Shown here: positions 22,613 through 33,357 of the stretch, in pieces
Numbering within the stretch: the first letter of the stretch is position 1
How the letters are laid out: each line of letters begins with the position of its first letter
From: Pisolithus tinctorius
Lineage: Eukaryota > Basidiomycota > Agaricomycetes > Boletales > Pisolithaceae
Length of the DNA stretch: 64,000 bases
Direction of reading: 5' to 3'
NCBI GenBank assembly: GCA_024663395.1
Contig: JANFAH010000009.1
Location: forward strand, 1,612,001 to 1,676,000
Program-made: the position numbers and the translations under genes
Notes under the pieces: generated by a model
Told to the model about the DNA's origin: nothing
The model's input: only the letters and a program-made list of their open reading frames with translations
Databases searched by the model: none

Positions 22613-24062
22613 CTAGTAAATGTCAAGGATTAGATGGTCATATAGGAAAGATTGGACTGGGTCCAAGAGTCCTGGATGAAAAGGATTACAGAAAGGAGCA
22701 TGATTCACTTTAGCACATTTTTTGGCTCTGGCCTTTTGAGAGGGGCGATTAGCACAATAGCACTTCTGATGAGTATGAGGATTTCTCCATATTCTTGGTT
22801 CCTCTGTTGTACCTTTCTCAGCATACTGCCATGCAGGGGTGTGAGAATTCCATGAAACATTGAGTTTGATCAAGTCAAAACAAAGTTCTGGAAAATAATG
22901 ATAGGATAGGAATGACCATCCCATGTCATGTAGACCACTGGGATTCACAAAGCCTAACCAATCAGAGGCACAAAAGTAAGGAAAAGGAAACCAAGAACAG
23001 TGATGATTGCCAATTTGACAAGAAGTAAAGATTTCAAAACTAGTGTACAACTTGTCAAGTACAGGAGAAATTCCATCAGGATACTCTTGGTACTGGCCTC
23101 TGGATGCATACGGTATGTCCATTGTACTGGGAAGGGGGTAGTTTGTGATGAGTTTCAGCAGCTGCATGAGGCCTTGCAAGAGCAGTGGCATAAAGTCCTC
23201 TGCATCTGGGTTGGCTGAAAGCTGATCCAGTATCGCAAGCCATCGCATGTTTGAAATCAGCCATAATTTCATCTGTTCCTGGCCAGTAAGTGAATCTTTT
23301 CCTACTGGTACTGTCAAGCCACCAAAGATGTTTCCGAGAGTGGTCATATCCAGTATGATGCTTGTCCAAATTCCCCCAGGTCTTAAACTGGTTGACAAAC
23401 TCCAATAACTGGAGGTCAAACAAGTGTCCTCCTTTCTGATGTTCTCTAAAGAAGAGCAGGATGCACTTGACATCAGTAATTCCTTCTCTCCAAAGTCCTT
23501 GGTAATGGCTCTCCAAATACTTGTGCCAAACCTGTAAAGGAGGGATGAGGTCCCTGAAGGGGTTTCCTGAACAGTAGAGGATGTGGCAGTTGTATGTGAT
23601 ATACACAAACATGTCATGCGTAATGGTGAAAGTGGGGACTGTCCAGAGGGAAGGATCTTCATATGTAAGACTGGGAAGGTCACAACCATTGAAATTAGCG
23701 ATTGCATTGGGAGAGGACATAAAAGAAATCTTTGGGGTGAAGTCAGTAAGGTAACCATGGTAGGTGACATGAAGGCCAGGAAGTTTGAATGGCATTTCTA
23801 GACCAGGATAGGTTGGGAAACCATCCCAGGTGATTTTGATAAGGGATAGTGGAACATGTGTGAGCAAGGGCTGCAGCTTGATGAAAAATGATTGCAAAGA
23901 TGGAACAGCATAGCACCAATTGGCACAATCCCTAACATACAAATTCTCCATATACTCTATCACTCTCTTTACAAACTCCTCCCTCCACTTGTTTCCTTCA
24001 TACATGCCATCATGAAGATGAGCAGCTTGAGTTTTGAGACATTTGGCAATAATGAGAGACAT
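22613..24062 (-). pseudogene. Copia leader ORF 2, unknown protein of about 480 residues, one frameshift
   Basis: The first frame runs from the ATG at 24062 (MSLIIAKCLKTQAAHLHD) and is open to 23076. The reading then continues in the frame that ends at 22613; a shift near 23190-23220 joins FKHAMACDTGSAFS to DAEDFMPLLLQGLMQLLK. The protein is rich in W, Y, H and C (for example WKYLESHYQGLWREG-like and WYWPGTDE-like clusters). No family is recognised. It lies between 5' LTR and gag, in the same sense, and ends one base before the gag ATG. This suggests it belongs to the element and could be coupled to gag translation. A captured host gene or an env-like function are possible but unsupported. Confidence 0.5.
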
Positions 24063-24115
24063 GACTAGAAGAAGTGCATAAGATTCTGTTCATAAATAAT
24101 GAGATGACACAGCAA

Positions 24116-24694
24116 TTAAAGCAAATCAAACTCAGTGAGGTCTTGATTGACTGCGAGATCAATCTCAGCAACTAAGGCTTGCACCTTGGTGAGATTGTCA
24201 TTCATGGCCTCAACCAACTCAATAGGTGGTGTCAGTTCATGATGAGGAGTGGGAGGATCTGCAGCTCCCTCAATCATGTAAGGTGGAACAGGATCTAAGT
24301 TGGCTTGATTGTCTCGGTCAACCAATGCATGAAGAAGATAATGCAGAGGTGGAGCCTCAACATGACATGGAGCAGGAGCTATGCTGATGTGAATGCCAAA
24401 TTTGGCAGTGAGAGCAATAGCATGGAGTTCATAGGCATGCAGCCATTGTTGGTGAAGGCACTGCCAGGTAGGGATTCCTAAAGCTGTTATCCAAAATGCA
24501 ACCAAGCCAATGAATAGCTCCCTAAAAGGCCCTATATTTCCTCCATAATATAAAAGAAAAATAGTCTGATAAAAACCCACAAGAAGTGACAAAATGAAAG
24601 TAACAACACTCCATCCTAGCACATCTAGGCCATTGAAAGGCATGCTGATATGTCCATCAACAGTGATCAGTAAATGCATGATCAACAATAGCAC
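24116..24694 (-). CDS. Copia leader ORF 1, multi-pass membrane protein of unknown function (192 aa)
   Basis: The first ATG is 19 bp after the primer-binding site (MLLLIMHLLITVDGHISM). Hydrophobic segments are visible at about residues 1-10, 27-50 (LGWSVVTFILSLLVGFYQ) and 58-73 (LFIGLVAFWITALG). A soluble C-terminal part follows (PPTPHHELTPPIELVEAMND) that ends in TEFDLL. No family is recognised. The frame is intact, unlike gag and pol of the same element. Copia elements usually have a short non-coding leader here, so the ORF is an unusual addition. Confidence 0.5.
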   Translation of the reverse strand: MLLLIMHLLITVDGHISMPFNGLDVLGWSVVTFILSLLVGFYQTIFLLYYGGNIGPFRELFIGLVAFWITALGIPTWQCLHQQWLHAYELHAIALTAKFGIHISIAPAPCHVEAPPLHYLLHALVDRDNQANLDPVPPYMIEGAADPPTPHHELTPPIELVEAMNDNLTKVQALVAEIDLAVNQDLTEFDLL

Positions 24695-24712
24695 ACTGAC
24701 AGTTAGACATTG

Positions 24713-24724
24713 GGGCTCATAACC
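24713..24724 (-). other. Primer-binding site matching an initiator-tRNA-Met half molecule
   Basis: GGTTATGAGCCC on the minus strand starts immediately after the 5' LTR end (CCAATA). Its complement GGGCTCATAACC is the anticodon-stem sequence, with the CAT anticodon, of eukaryotic initiator tRNA-Met. Priming by this internal half of tRNAiMet is known for Drosophila copia and yeast Ty5. Confidence 0.7.
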
Positions 24725-24976
24725 TATTGGCAGAGGAAGGGGAAAGGGTGAAAGCTAGGGTGAGCACTCACCTTTATTGAATAGAGCATTTGAAGTAAAT
24801 GGTTGGTTTTGAGGTAGCAGTTCTGACTTAAGAGTGGGGCTTGTAGTCAGATAAGAGGAATGTGAATTCACTTAGGGGATATGGTAGAAATCCCCAAGTT
24901 TATATACATGTATGAGAGTGCACAGACCAGGTTGCTCTGTATGGTAAGTAAGACTATAACAAGAAAGTACATACTA

Positions 24977-25677
24977 CAGTGAGGGACAAAAGCATTGCAA
25001 TGTTTGTGAGGTGTGACTTGTTGCTGATGTAGCTTTGGCTATTCTGCACAGATGATCATGGTACCTATACCATTGGAAAGGGGTGACTCTAAGCTTTCCA
25101 GAGCACTAAGGCTCAGTCAAAACAAAGCAATACATGCTGAGATACACCCTATTCTTTCCAAAAAGTGCATTGCAACACTTTTGTCCCTGACTGGTGAAAT
25201 AGTGAAAAGTGACCTTTTGATGGGATTGAGGGCATGGAGGATGGGAAAAAATGATTACATAATCAACCACATGATCTTCCAGATGATTTGTCAGCATGTA
25301 AACAATGACAAATGTTGGACTTGTACCATTAACCCTCCCACTTTTACCACAACTCATGAAATCATCTCTCTAGCTCACATGGTCATTTTCTCAAGGAATT
25401 CTTATCAAATACTGGTGGCCACCACAGTGTCATCAGTATAAGGTGCTCTCAGAACCATCAGTCCCTTAAAAAACCTGCTGTCAGTCATTTCCTGGACTGT
25501 TTCCCCCGCCATGCCTGATGTGTTCTGGGACTAATCAGTACTTGGAAGGCTGAAAATGTTTTGGAAGTCAATCTGGCACTTCAGAACATGAACCATGATC
25601 ATCTGTGCAGAATAGCCAAAGCTACATCAGCAACAAGTCACACCTCACAAACATTGCAATGCTTTTGTCCCTCACTG
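24977..25677. mobile_element. 701-bp TA-flanked inverted-repeat element (Tc1/mariner-like, non-autonomous)
   Basis: The ends are CAGTGAGGGACAAAAG.. and its exact inverse. The terminal inverted repeats match perfectly for 86 bp (24977-25062 and 25592-25677). It is flanked by TA on both sides (24975-24976 and 25678-25679); the uninterrupted LTR at 17080 has one TA, so the insertion duplicated TA as Tc1/mariner transposons do. The interior has a 129-codon plus-strand frame (25052-25441) with no recognisable DDE motif. An inner sequence at about 25166-25192 resembles the terminal repeat again. Confidence 0.85.
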
Positions 25678-25793
25678 TATGTATAGTAAAGAATGTCATG
25701 GAACATTGTAGAATAAAGTGGAGCTAAGTGGAGTACTTAGCAAGCATGACATCATATGAGTAAAACTCATCTAGTAAGCAAGTCTAGAACTGG

Positions 25794-26828
25794 TGTGTGA
25801 CATGACTTCTGGGAAGCATGCAACTAGAGGAAGGCTGAAGGGAGAATTCCCTAGGATCATCCCAAGGGGTGCTGCATGGAAGGAGAAGTCAAGAATGAAA
25901 CTAGAAGGTGGTGGGGGAATTTGAGCAAGAGCCATGGAATTTAATTCCAGACAGATGTGGACATGCAAGGAACAGTGAGATGGGTATACAAAATTCCAAG
26001 AAGCCAATTTGTGCCAAGAGAAGTGTATTTAGAGTGAGGGGGATACAGGATAAGGTGTACAGGACTGGGGGACACAAGAGACATGAAGACCACTGGAGAT
26101 GCTGGAGATGCTGTAGACTCAATATACACACTTAGACTCTGAAAACTCTCAAACTTGCAGAACACACACTGATGGTGACTCTAAAGGTGGGTGGTATATT
26201 TCTGACATCATGGCAGAATTAAATAGTACAGGGGAAGTAGGTATGAGTCAGAGTAAGGTGGGGTGGAAAAACTAAAAGACCAGAAAATAAAGGAAAGGAC
26301 ATTGGATGTCAGTGAATTACAGATGCATGTGAAATAGTCCAGTGGGTAGTAGACAAGAGTAAAAATGGGACAACAGTAAGGGGTATCTTCCAACAGAATG
26401 AGGGTATGCATACAAGTGAGAGGTGGAGCTGGTGGGAGGGAGCAGCACAGGAGGGCAGAGCATGGTGTACTAGCATGAAGTCCAGCAATGTGGAATTTGG
26501 GGTGACAGATGTAACCGGAGTTTTTTGTAAAGGCAACTGACATGGGTGAATGGTGATGTGGCTGGGCAGTGGCATGGCTACTGAATTCTGGATGACTCTG
26601 GGCAAATGCAGAATTTCCAGATCAGCTCATTGATAGCTGGGCAACATGCTGAAGGTCAGGGGAAATTCCAAAGGTGACAGGGGTTGGGAGGAAGCATGAG
26701 GTTACAAGCAGGAAGAATTCCAAAGGCATCTGAAGGCCTAGAGTGATAGGGGTTTGCCATGGAGGCCAGTGGAATTTAGTAACAGACTCCTGTTCCAGCC
26801 TCAGGGAGTATATGGCTCCCTACACCAG
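25794..26828. mobile_element. About 1.03-kb unidentified insertion in the copia 5' LTR
   Basis: The uninterrupted LTR reads CTAGAACTGG-CTATGAG at 17190-17206. Here the two halves are separated by sequence starting TGTGTGACATGAC and ending CCCTACACCA. A 6-bp hairpin (AGGGAG..CTCCCT) lies about 6 bp from the right end. No 4-6 bp target duplication is obvious. The ends (TG..CA in either sense) fit a solo LTR best. No coding region was found. Confidence 0.6.
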
Positions 26829-26867
26829 CTATGAGAAACACCATAACCCAGTATTTCCAACAGCAGT

Positions 26868-27581
26868 ATGGAAAATAAAGTGCTTTGGAAGAAGAACACA
26901 CAATGGGGGGAATCTGGAAGAAATCACTGCACATGATAACATTGACACCTCCAAAAGAGCAATCAGATGGAGGCTCTCCTTCTACCATTTTTCCAATACT
27001 GATATTGTGTGACAGTTTGGCAAGGAAGGACTTGCTAATCATTGACATTTCATCTATAGTCAAATACCAATGTCTTTCCATGTTGCTTGTAATTTGGCTC
27101 TCATGTCATTGCCAATGAAACTTTGATCATGTTGCAAAATCATGGCAAGACTATGTGTCATCTGTCCATCTATCAATGATGCAGTGACTCCTGTGTATGC
27201 AGCTTTCTGTAGCATAGAGCATGCATTGTGGTGATCAAAGAAATTGGTGACTGTTTGAATGATGTTTGACTTTCCAGTGCCCCCCTTGCCATGAATCAAC
27301 ATTTGCAGAGGTGGTGGTTCCCAGCCTGCTATTGTTTAATTTATGTGCCAGGTAATGATATCATAGGCACAGCATTGGTCAGAATATAAAAGAGATGGGT
27401 TAGGACTTGTTGGTGCCTCATGTGACTCCACAGGATGAAGATATTGGACAGTGGGATCTTCATCTTTATGAGAGAAACTCACTGTATCCAAAAAAGTGAC
27501 AGATCCCATATCATGTTCCTCATGGTGGAGATCAAAGTTTATATTGGCTGCAGTGATTTGTTGATTAACATCATTGAGCAT
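26868..27581 (-). pseudogene. Helitron helicase, N-terminal part with Walker motifs
   Basis: MLNDVNQQITAANINFDLHH and CAYDIITWHIN (27581-27336) resemble the segment before the Helitron helicase. Next come Walker A GKGGTGKSNIIQTV (about 27295) and AAYTGVTASLIDG, then Walker B LTIDEMSMISKSFL (about 27060) and MCSDFFQIPPI. The frame reaches the copia insertion at 26867 and continues from 16826. At least two frame changes are present, so no helicase is made. Confidence 0.78.
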
Positions 27582-27961
27582 TTGTTGTTTCCAAGTAAGC
27601 AGGTTTTGAATGTCTTTTTCTTTTGCAATTCTGGTTCCTGAATCAAAGAATCAAAATCCTGACACTCTGGTTAAAAACATGTCAATATTAAAAGTAATGA
27701 TACACTCACCTGCTCACTGATGGATAGTTTCTTGCTGCTGTCCTCAAACACATTTGCCATTTCCCCCATCTCCACTGCTAAATGTCCATGTATCTCTTCT
27801 CAGAAAGGAATATGAGAAGAAAGTATCTGAGTGAGATTTTCTTCAGATAGTATGATTTGTTGACTGTCATTAACAGTGCCACCCTCTTCAACATCCATTT
27901 CTTCAATTATGTTCATTTGTGATCTGTTAGATATTGATACTATGCCACTTTTGTCACCATG

Positions 27962-29884
27962 TCATACAGCAGATGATTTGCATTCATGAAAATATTGAAT
28001 GCCAGAAATAAATTGGTGAATTTGTGCAGGGGCAGTCAAAAGAAAGTTGTCCAAAGCAGCTTCACAACATTGAGATGGTTGCTTCAGATCTGTTTTGACA
28101 TTTCTCCAAGGTTTGAAAAGCATGAGCATACACACACAGTAAAATGAGGATTCATCAGGGTCATCACATTGTGGAAAGTAATGACCTATGAAATTGGGTA
28201 GTGTATCGTGGCTCAGGGCACATCTGACACATTGTTTTGAACCTGAGCTTGGGTGCAATTCCAAGTAAGGAAAATGTTTGTGATGAGATTGACCTCATGA
28301 TTTCTTGTTTTGCAAACCACAATTCAAAGATTTGTCCTTCTTTTTATTTCTGTCCTTTTCATAGGTATTCATAAAAAATTCAATGACATTGGAGTCTGCC
28401 AAATCATTGCCATGCAAATGATAATCTTGAACTTGACTTCTGGTGAATACCTTTCCACCAGAATTGACATTCAAAACTACCATATTATGACCAAGTTCCT
28501 ATCCCACCAGCATCACACATCAAGCTTTTATTAGTTGCTGGACCAACCACTGAGTAATCACTTTACCTCATTATCATTTTCATGCAGTGAGATTTGAGGT
28601 TGATTTTCTGAATTTGAACTTTCTGGTAATGCAACACTAATACAAAATGATTTTTGTTAGACCTAAACCCTGAAACATGAATTTCCTCTCACTTGATCAT
28701 CCATTCTTGTTGACTGTCCACTTGATCTTTTCCCTGTAACTCTGGAAAAGATGCAAAAAGTTCTGTGACAAACAACATCCAGTAAACAACCATATACTGA
28801 TGTGAGCAGTATGTGTCACTCCATCCTATCAGATATGACATTACCATTGGCACTGCTAATTCTTGTTCTCAATTCATAGTATGAACCAAATGAAAAAGAA
28901 GTAACTGTTGTTGATCTTGTAAGGAATTGTGATATGATGATTTTTGCATATGGTACATGAAAGCCTTTGCAAGAACAGTGGACATGTTGAAATTTCAGCC
29001 TTGCTTTTTAGTTTGGTAACTTGTGATATAAAATGATATGTTCATCATCTCCCATGAATTGGTTAGTAGCTTCAAATCATATTGCATTGGGTATTGACAG
29101 AAATTGCAGGTGCCCATGCATTCATGAATTTGTACAGCTGTTTGGGTCCCAATTGACCACCTTCTCCAACAAAAGCCTCCTGCAATACTTCAAAGGGAGC
29201 ATGCTGCTTGCAAACCAATCCTCCTTTTTTATCACAAACCAAACAATGGCACATTTCACAGATATGATGATTTTGAACTCATGCCACCCTCTTCTCCATG
29301 TTTGTTAATTCCTCTTTGTAGTTTGGGCAATTTGGATGCAGTGGCCATGAATAGGCTACTTCCACATCATTAGGAATTGTTTGGATTGAATCTCAAGATT
29401 CCAACCCTGGAAGATATGCATGTATGCTTGCCTTGATAAAATCCTTGACACATTCATGAAAATCAGGACATTTCAACAGTAATTCCATTTCTTCCATTGA
29501 TGGTGCATTGGACAACCACAACAGCATATGGAGATGCAGTGTTCCTCTTCCCTGAGATTTGACAACACCAAAGTAAGCAAAGACATGACTAAAAATGCCC
29601 TCTGTTGATTTGTGTTGTTGCATAGGAAACATGACTCCAAACAAGGTTCCCAGGATCATTTTGATAAGGAAATGGAAGAACTTTGCACTAGTATAAGGAT
29701 TGTTTGCCATGTTTTGTGCCTGTCTACTTTTGCATGGCCCAATGTGAGCATTGAAATTGTCCAGATCAATATGCTCACCAGCAAAGACTTGAACAAGTGG
29801 ATCATGAAGATCACATGGATTCATAGTTAACCACAGACTGGGTGGGTTTAGCATTATTGATGTCACCCATATTTGGCTCCTCAA
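27962..29884 (-). pseudogene. Helitron Rep (HUH nuclease) region
   Basis: PPSLWLTMNPCDLHDPLVQV and GIFSHVFAYFGVVKSQGRG lead into TLHLHMLLWLSNAP, the HUH motif of Helitron_like_N domains (29884-29393). Farther on are CHCLVCDKKGGLVCKQHAPF (29254-29072) and CVRCALSHDTLPNFIGHYFP (28264-27962), both typical of basidiomycete RepHel proteins. Stops occur between the blocks. Rep would nick and join single-stranded DNA during rolling-circle transposition. Confidence 0.75.
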
Positions 29885-30205
29885 ATGATACCATGATTCA
29901 TCTGATCCTGTAGCCCTCCCAGCTGTGGCATGGATATGCCAGTGTAGAACACAAATTGCTGGGTCTGTGGTGGGTAGTCCCTTGTCTTCATCTTACTTGG
30001 CCTTTTTCAACTTCTCCATTGTAGTAGTTGACAAAATATGTGTGTCTCTATTGAATGTTTTTTTCTCCATTTGCAATCTGGCTGATAACAGCACCTCTCA
30101 TCATTGTTGAATCCCAAAAACAATAAATGGGAATGTTTCATGATGTCAAAAGCAATGGTCATGATAGTGAAGTCCCCATTCAACATGATCTGAAAACTGC
30201 AGTGG

Positions 30206-30302
30206 TGTCATGACCATGACATCAGCACAAGCCCCTAACACCTACACTGCCCTCTTCTGACATATTCTTGTGCTTCTCTGCCCTCTTCCAATGCATTCCC
30301 AC
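30206..30302 (+). repeat. LTR family B fragment
   Basis: It starts TGTCATGACCATGACAT and follows the copy at 7536 (minus) through AAGCCCCTAACACC and the CCCTCTTC-type repeat, then is cut by LTR family A at 30303. Confidence 0.65.
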
Positions 30303-30820
30303 TGTCACACACCAAAGGTGTTTGGTGATGTGGACATGGATACTGCTGATGAATGGAGATGAAGACTATAGCCCTCATGCATAGAACAACTGGCAGTCAT
30401 CTGTCACACAAGAATGAGTTGTCAGTGTCAAGAAAAAAGAAGGAAGCAAGTTAAGCACCAATAAAAATTCTTAAGCACCTGTGTACAGCATTCTGGTTTT
30501 TGACATATCTCCACCAATTCTGCAGATACTGACACCATTCCCACCCTTGCTTATAGTGCTCAGCCACATGATCCTACCTTCCAAAATTGGAAAGGGGCTG
30601 TGCACTCCACATGTTTCTACAGCACTCCCTCCAAAAGATGCTCATTTTGCTAATTCTTCTGATATGGCCACCTCCACATCAATCATTTTGCTTGTCCCCT
30701 TTGCTAGGGACCATGGCCACATACTGTATACCTACCAGGAATTCCTACCAGCTTCCATCCTGAAGTGTCCTAGTACATCCCATCCTTGTCCACCCCCTCT
30801 CAGCCCATCCAGCTTGGACA
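30303..30820 (+). repeat. LTR family A, copy 3 (diverged 5' fragment)
   Basis: It begins TGTCACACACCAAAGGTG and follows copies 1 and 2 with small deletions up to the region of CATCCAGCTTGG, then loses similarity. It is more diverged than copies 1 and 2 are from each other. Confidence 0.65.
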
Positions 30821-30905
30821 ACTGTGTAGTGGTCCAACCACATGAGACTCAACTGGTCTCTAAACAAAGGCCTGGACTGAGCTCCCAAGCTCAGTGCTCA
30901 GCTGA

Positions 30906-32873
30906 AATTTGACAACTACAAATCCAACTGGTTCCTGGTCAGCAATGGCATTGGGCAAGGCAATCCTCTATTGATGATACTCTACATCATCTACAGCACA
31001 GACCTAGTAGACATGGCTAAAGGCAAAAAGGAACTATCTCTAGCATTTGTAGATGACACAGCCTTTGTCACCATTGGCAAAACTTTCAGACACCCATGCA
31101 ACACTACTCAACATGATGGAATGCAAAGACAGAGGATACGAATTGTCCAACAAACACAACTTGTGCTTTGAAACAAGCAAGTTCACTTTGATGGATTTCA
31201 TGCTCAGTAGAACCAAACCCAGGCCACCATTAATGATAAGAGGCACAGTAATCACACCCATGGTGACTCACAAATTCTTAGGCATTATCCTCAACCATGA
31301 ACTGAGATGGAAGACACAAGTGGCTCAAGCAATTGCAAAAGGAATGAAACAAGCCCTCCTACTCAGGAGGATCTCAGCAGCATCATGGGGCATACCAATG
31401 AAACTCATGTGTCAACTCTATCATGCAGTAGTAGTTCCAAAGGTGATGTATGCAGCACCGGTCTGGCTACAACCAGCATTCTCTGGTGATCACCTAACCA
31501 GAACAAGAGGATCAAGAGGTATAATTAACCACATCCTATCAATCCAGAGAATGGCAGCCCTGGCCATAACAGGCACTATGAGGACCACCCCCACTGATGC
31601 TCTCCTAGTCCATGTGCACATTCCCCCTGCCCCCCTCCTTGTACAACACACACTCTACAAAGCCTTGCTCTGTCTCTCAATGCTGCCGGACAAACACCCT
31701 CTACATGCACACATCAATAGAATCACCAGAACAAATGCAAAATGCCACAGAACAGCAATCCACTGCCTGGTACACAACCTAAATGTCGACCTGAGACAAG
31801 TCAAGTCCATCCAACCCTGTCCAACCCCTCCCTATGCAAGACCATCACACACCACATGCATAGCCCCAAACAAGAAGGAAGCAATCAAGGACCTCAAAAA
31901 TACCAAAGATCATATACTAATCTTCACAGACAGCTCAAGCACAGAAGAAGGTGTAGGTGCAGCAGCAGTTTTGTATATAAACCACCATCATGTCACAACA
32001 CTATGGTATCACCTAGGAGACCCCTCACAGCATACAGTGTTTGAAGCAGAAGCTGTAGCACTACTGCTGGCAGCACATCTCCTCACTTCCAGAGACAACA
32101 TCACATACCCAGCATCCATACTGGCCAACAACCAAGCTGTGATCAGATCGAGTGAGTGGCTGTCAGCAAGACCCAGACACTATCTACTAATGCACTTCAG
32201 GTCGATGGTCCTCAGAATCATCAAGGAGAAATGCCTAACAAGAAGAAGTATCACACTATGCTGGATAGCAGGACACATGGACATTGAAGGTAATGAACTA
32301 GCAGACAAGGAAGCAAAACTGGCAGCAGGAGGAGCAGCCACTGCCAGCCACCCAGACTTGCTACCCAACATACTGAAAACACAAATTCCCCACAGCATCT
32401 CTGCCCTCAGACAAGCTCATGCTGCAAGACTAAAAGCCCTCTGGATCAATACTTGGAAGAAATCCCCTCACTATCAAAAAACATCCAACATCGACCCCCT
32501 TCTCCCCAGCCCCTTGTTCACAAAACTAGCTGCCTCATTGCCCAAAAGACAAATGAGCCTGTACATGTACCTACATACAGGTCACTCACCACTCAACAAA
32601 CACCTGCACCAATTTAAACACAGCAACTCTCCCTCATGTCTTCAGTGTGGAGAGGACAGACCAGAGGACATCCACCACTACCTGTTCCAATGTCCAAGAT
32701 ACAACAGAGAACGACATATCCTGCAAAGAACATTAAGGAGGGATGCCACTTCCCTATCATTCCTCCTGTCCAACCTGAAAGCCTGGCCACACCTCATTAA
32801 ATATGTAGATGCCACTAAATGGTTCCAACACACACTCGGTGAGGTCCATAAACAAAACCACAACAAAGGATAA
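30906..32873 (+). pseudogene. LINE ORF2, C-terminal half (RT end, RNase H, zinc motif)
   Basis: The RT part reads NGIGQGNPLLMILYIIYS and LAFVDDTAFVTIGKTF with the catalytic FVDD. A single frame change near 31085 leads into a frame that is open to 32873 (about 600 codons). RNase H follows with FTDSSSTEEGVGAAAVLY, EAEAVALLLAAHLL and WIAGHMDIEGNELADKEAK, then CLQCGEDRPEDIHHYLFQC. Arginine codons are mostly AGA/AGG where the other copy has CGN. The first RNase H DG is changed to DS. It cannot act alone because the endonuclease and most of RT are missing. Confidence 0.82.
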
Positions 32874-33357
32874 TGTGAAGCACAGGGAACATCTTATTAA
32901 GCAGAAAAAGGCACACTGCCCATACCATGTGTCCCCAAAAGACACCCACAAAGCAAGACTCTATCAAGACTCCAGACAAAACATGTCACCAGCACTCTAA
33001 CCCAACACTCACTTCCCACTCCCCCCAAATGCCCGACAATCATGCACCCCATCACCCCCACACTCTTCCCACACTCTTCCCACACTCTTCCCTCACACCC
33101 AACCCATCCCACCCCTCCCCTGCCCTGGCCATATGCCACAACCATTCACATGTCCCCCCAGCATCTCTCACCCCTGTCTGCACTGTTAAACACCATGACA
33201 GCCCCAGACACTCAGCCATGAAAGAATGTGCTATATCCCCTATCAGATGGCCTCATGGCCACTGGATATGTGTAGATAGATACAAATGTCTAGCCAAAGT
33301 CATAAACCTACCTTACCTCAAGGCGGAGCATCTAAAACAGCCAGTGGGAATGGCAGA

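Larger units (their letters stand above)
16832..26862 (-). mobile_element. Ty1/copia element with extra leader ORFs, TSD GCAGT
   Basis: The LTRs start TGTTGGAAATACTGGG and end CTCTGCCAATA (minus sense). The target duplication GCAGT is at 16827-16831 and 26863-26867, inside the Helitron helicase. Minus-strand order: 5' LTR (enlarged by two insertions), primer site, leader ORF 1, leader ORF 2, gag, protease, integrase, RT-RNase H, polypurine tract, 3' LTR. The internal region is about 7.5 kb, larger than the 4-5 kb usual for copia elements. The excess is mainly the leader ORFs and a long gag-protease linker (20830-21550). Confidence 0.9.
24725..26862 (-). repeat. 5' LTR of the copia element, carrying two nested insertions
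   Basis: It aligns with the 400-bp 3' LTR in three pieces: 24725-24976, 25678-25793 and about 26829-26862. The pieces are separated by a 701-bp inverted-repeat element and a 1-kb insertion. Confidence 0.85.
15698..30205 (-). mobile_element. Decayed Helitron (RepHel), split by a copia element
   Basis: On the minus strand a Rep domain (27962-29884) is followed by a Pif1-like helicase (27581-26868, then 16826-16146). The helicase is continuous in sense across the copia element. Multiple stops and frame changes mark it as dead. The borders given are those of the neighbouring LTR fragments; the 5' TC end and the 3' CTRR hairpin end of the Helitron could not be identified. Confidence 0.7.
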
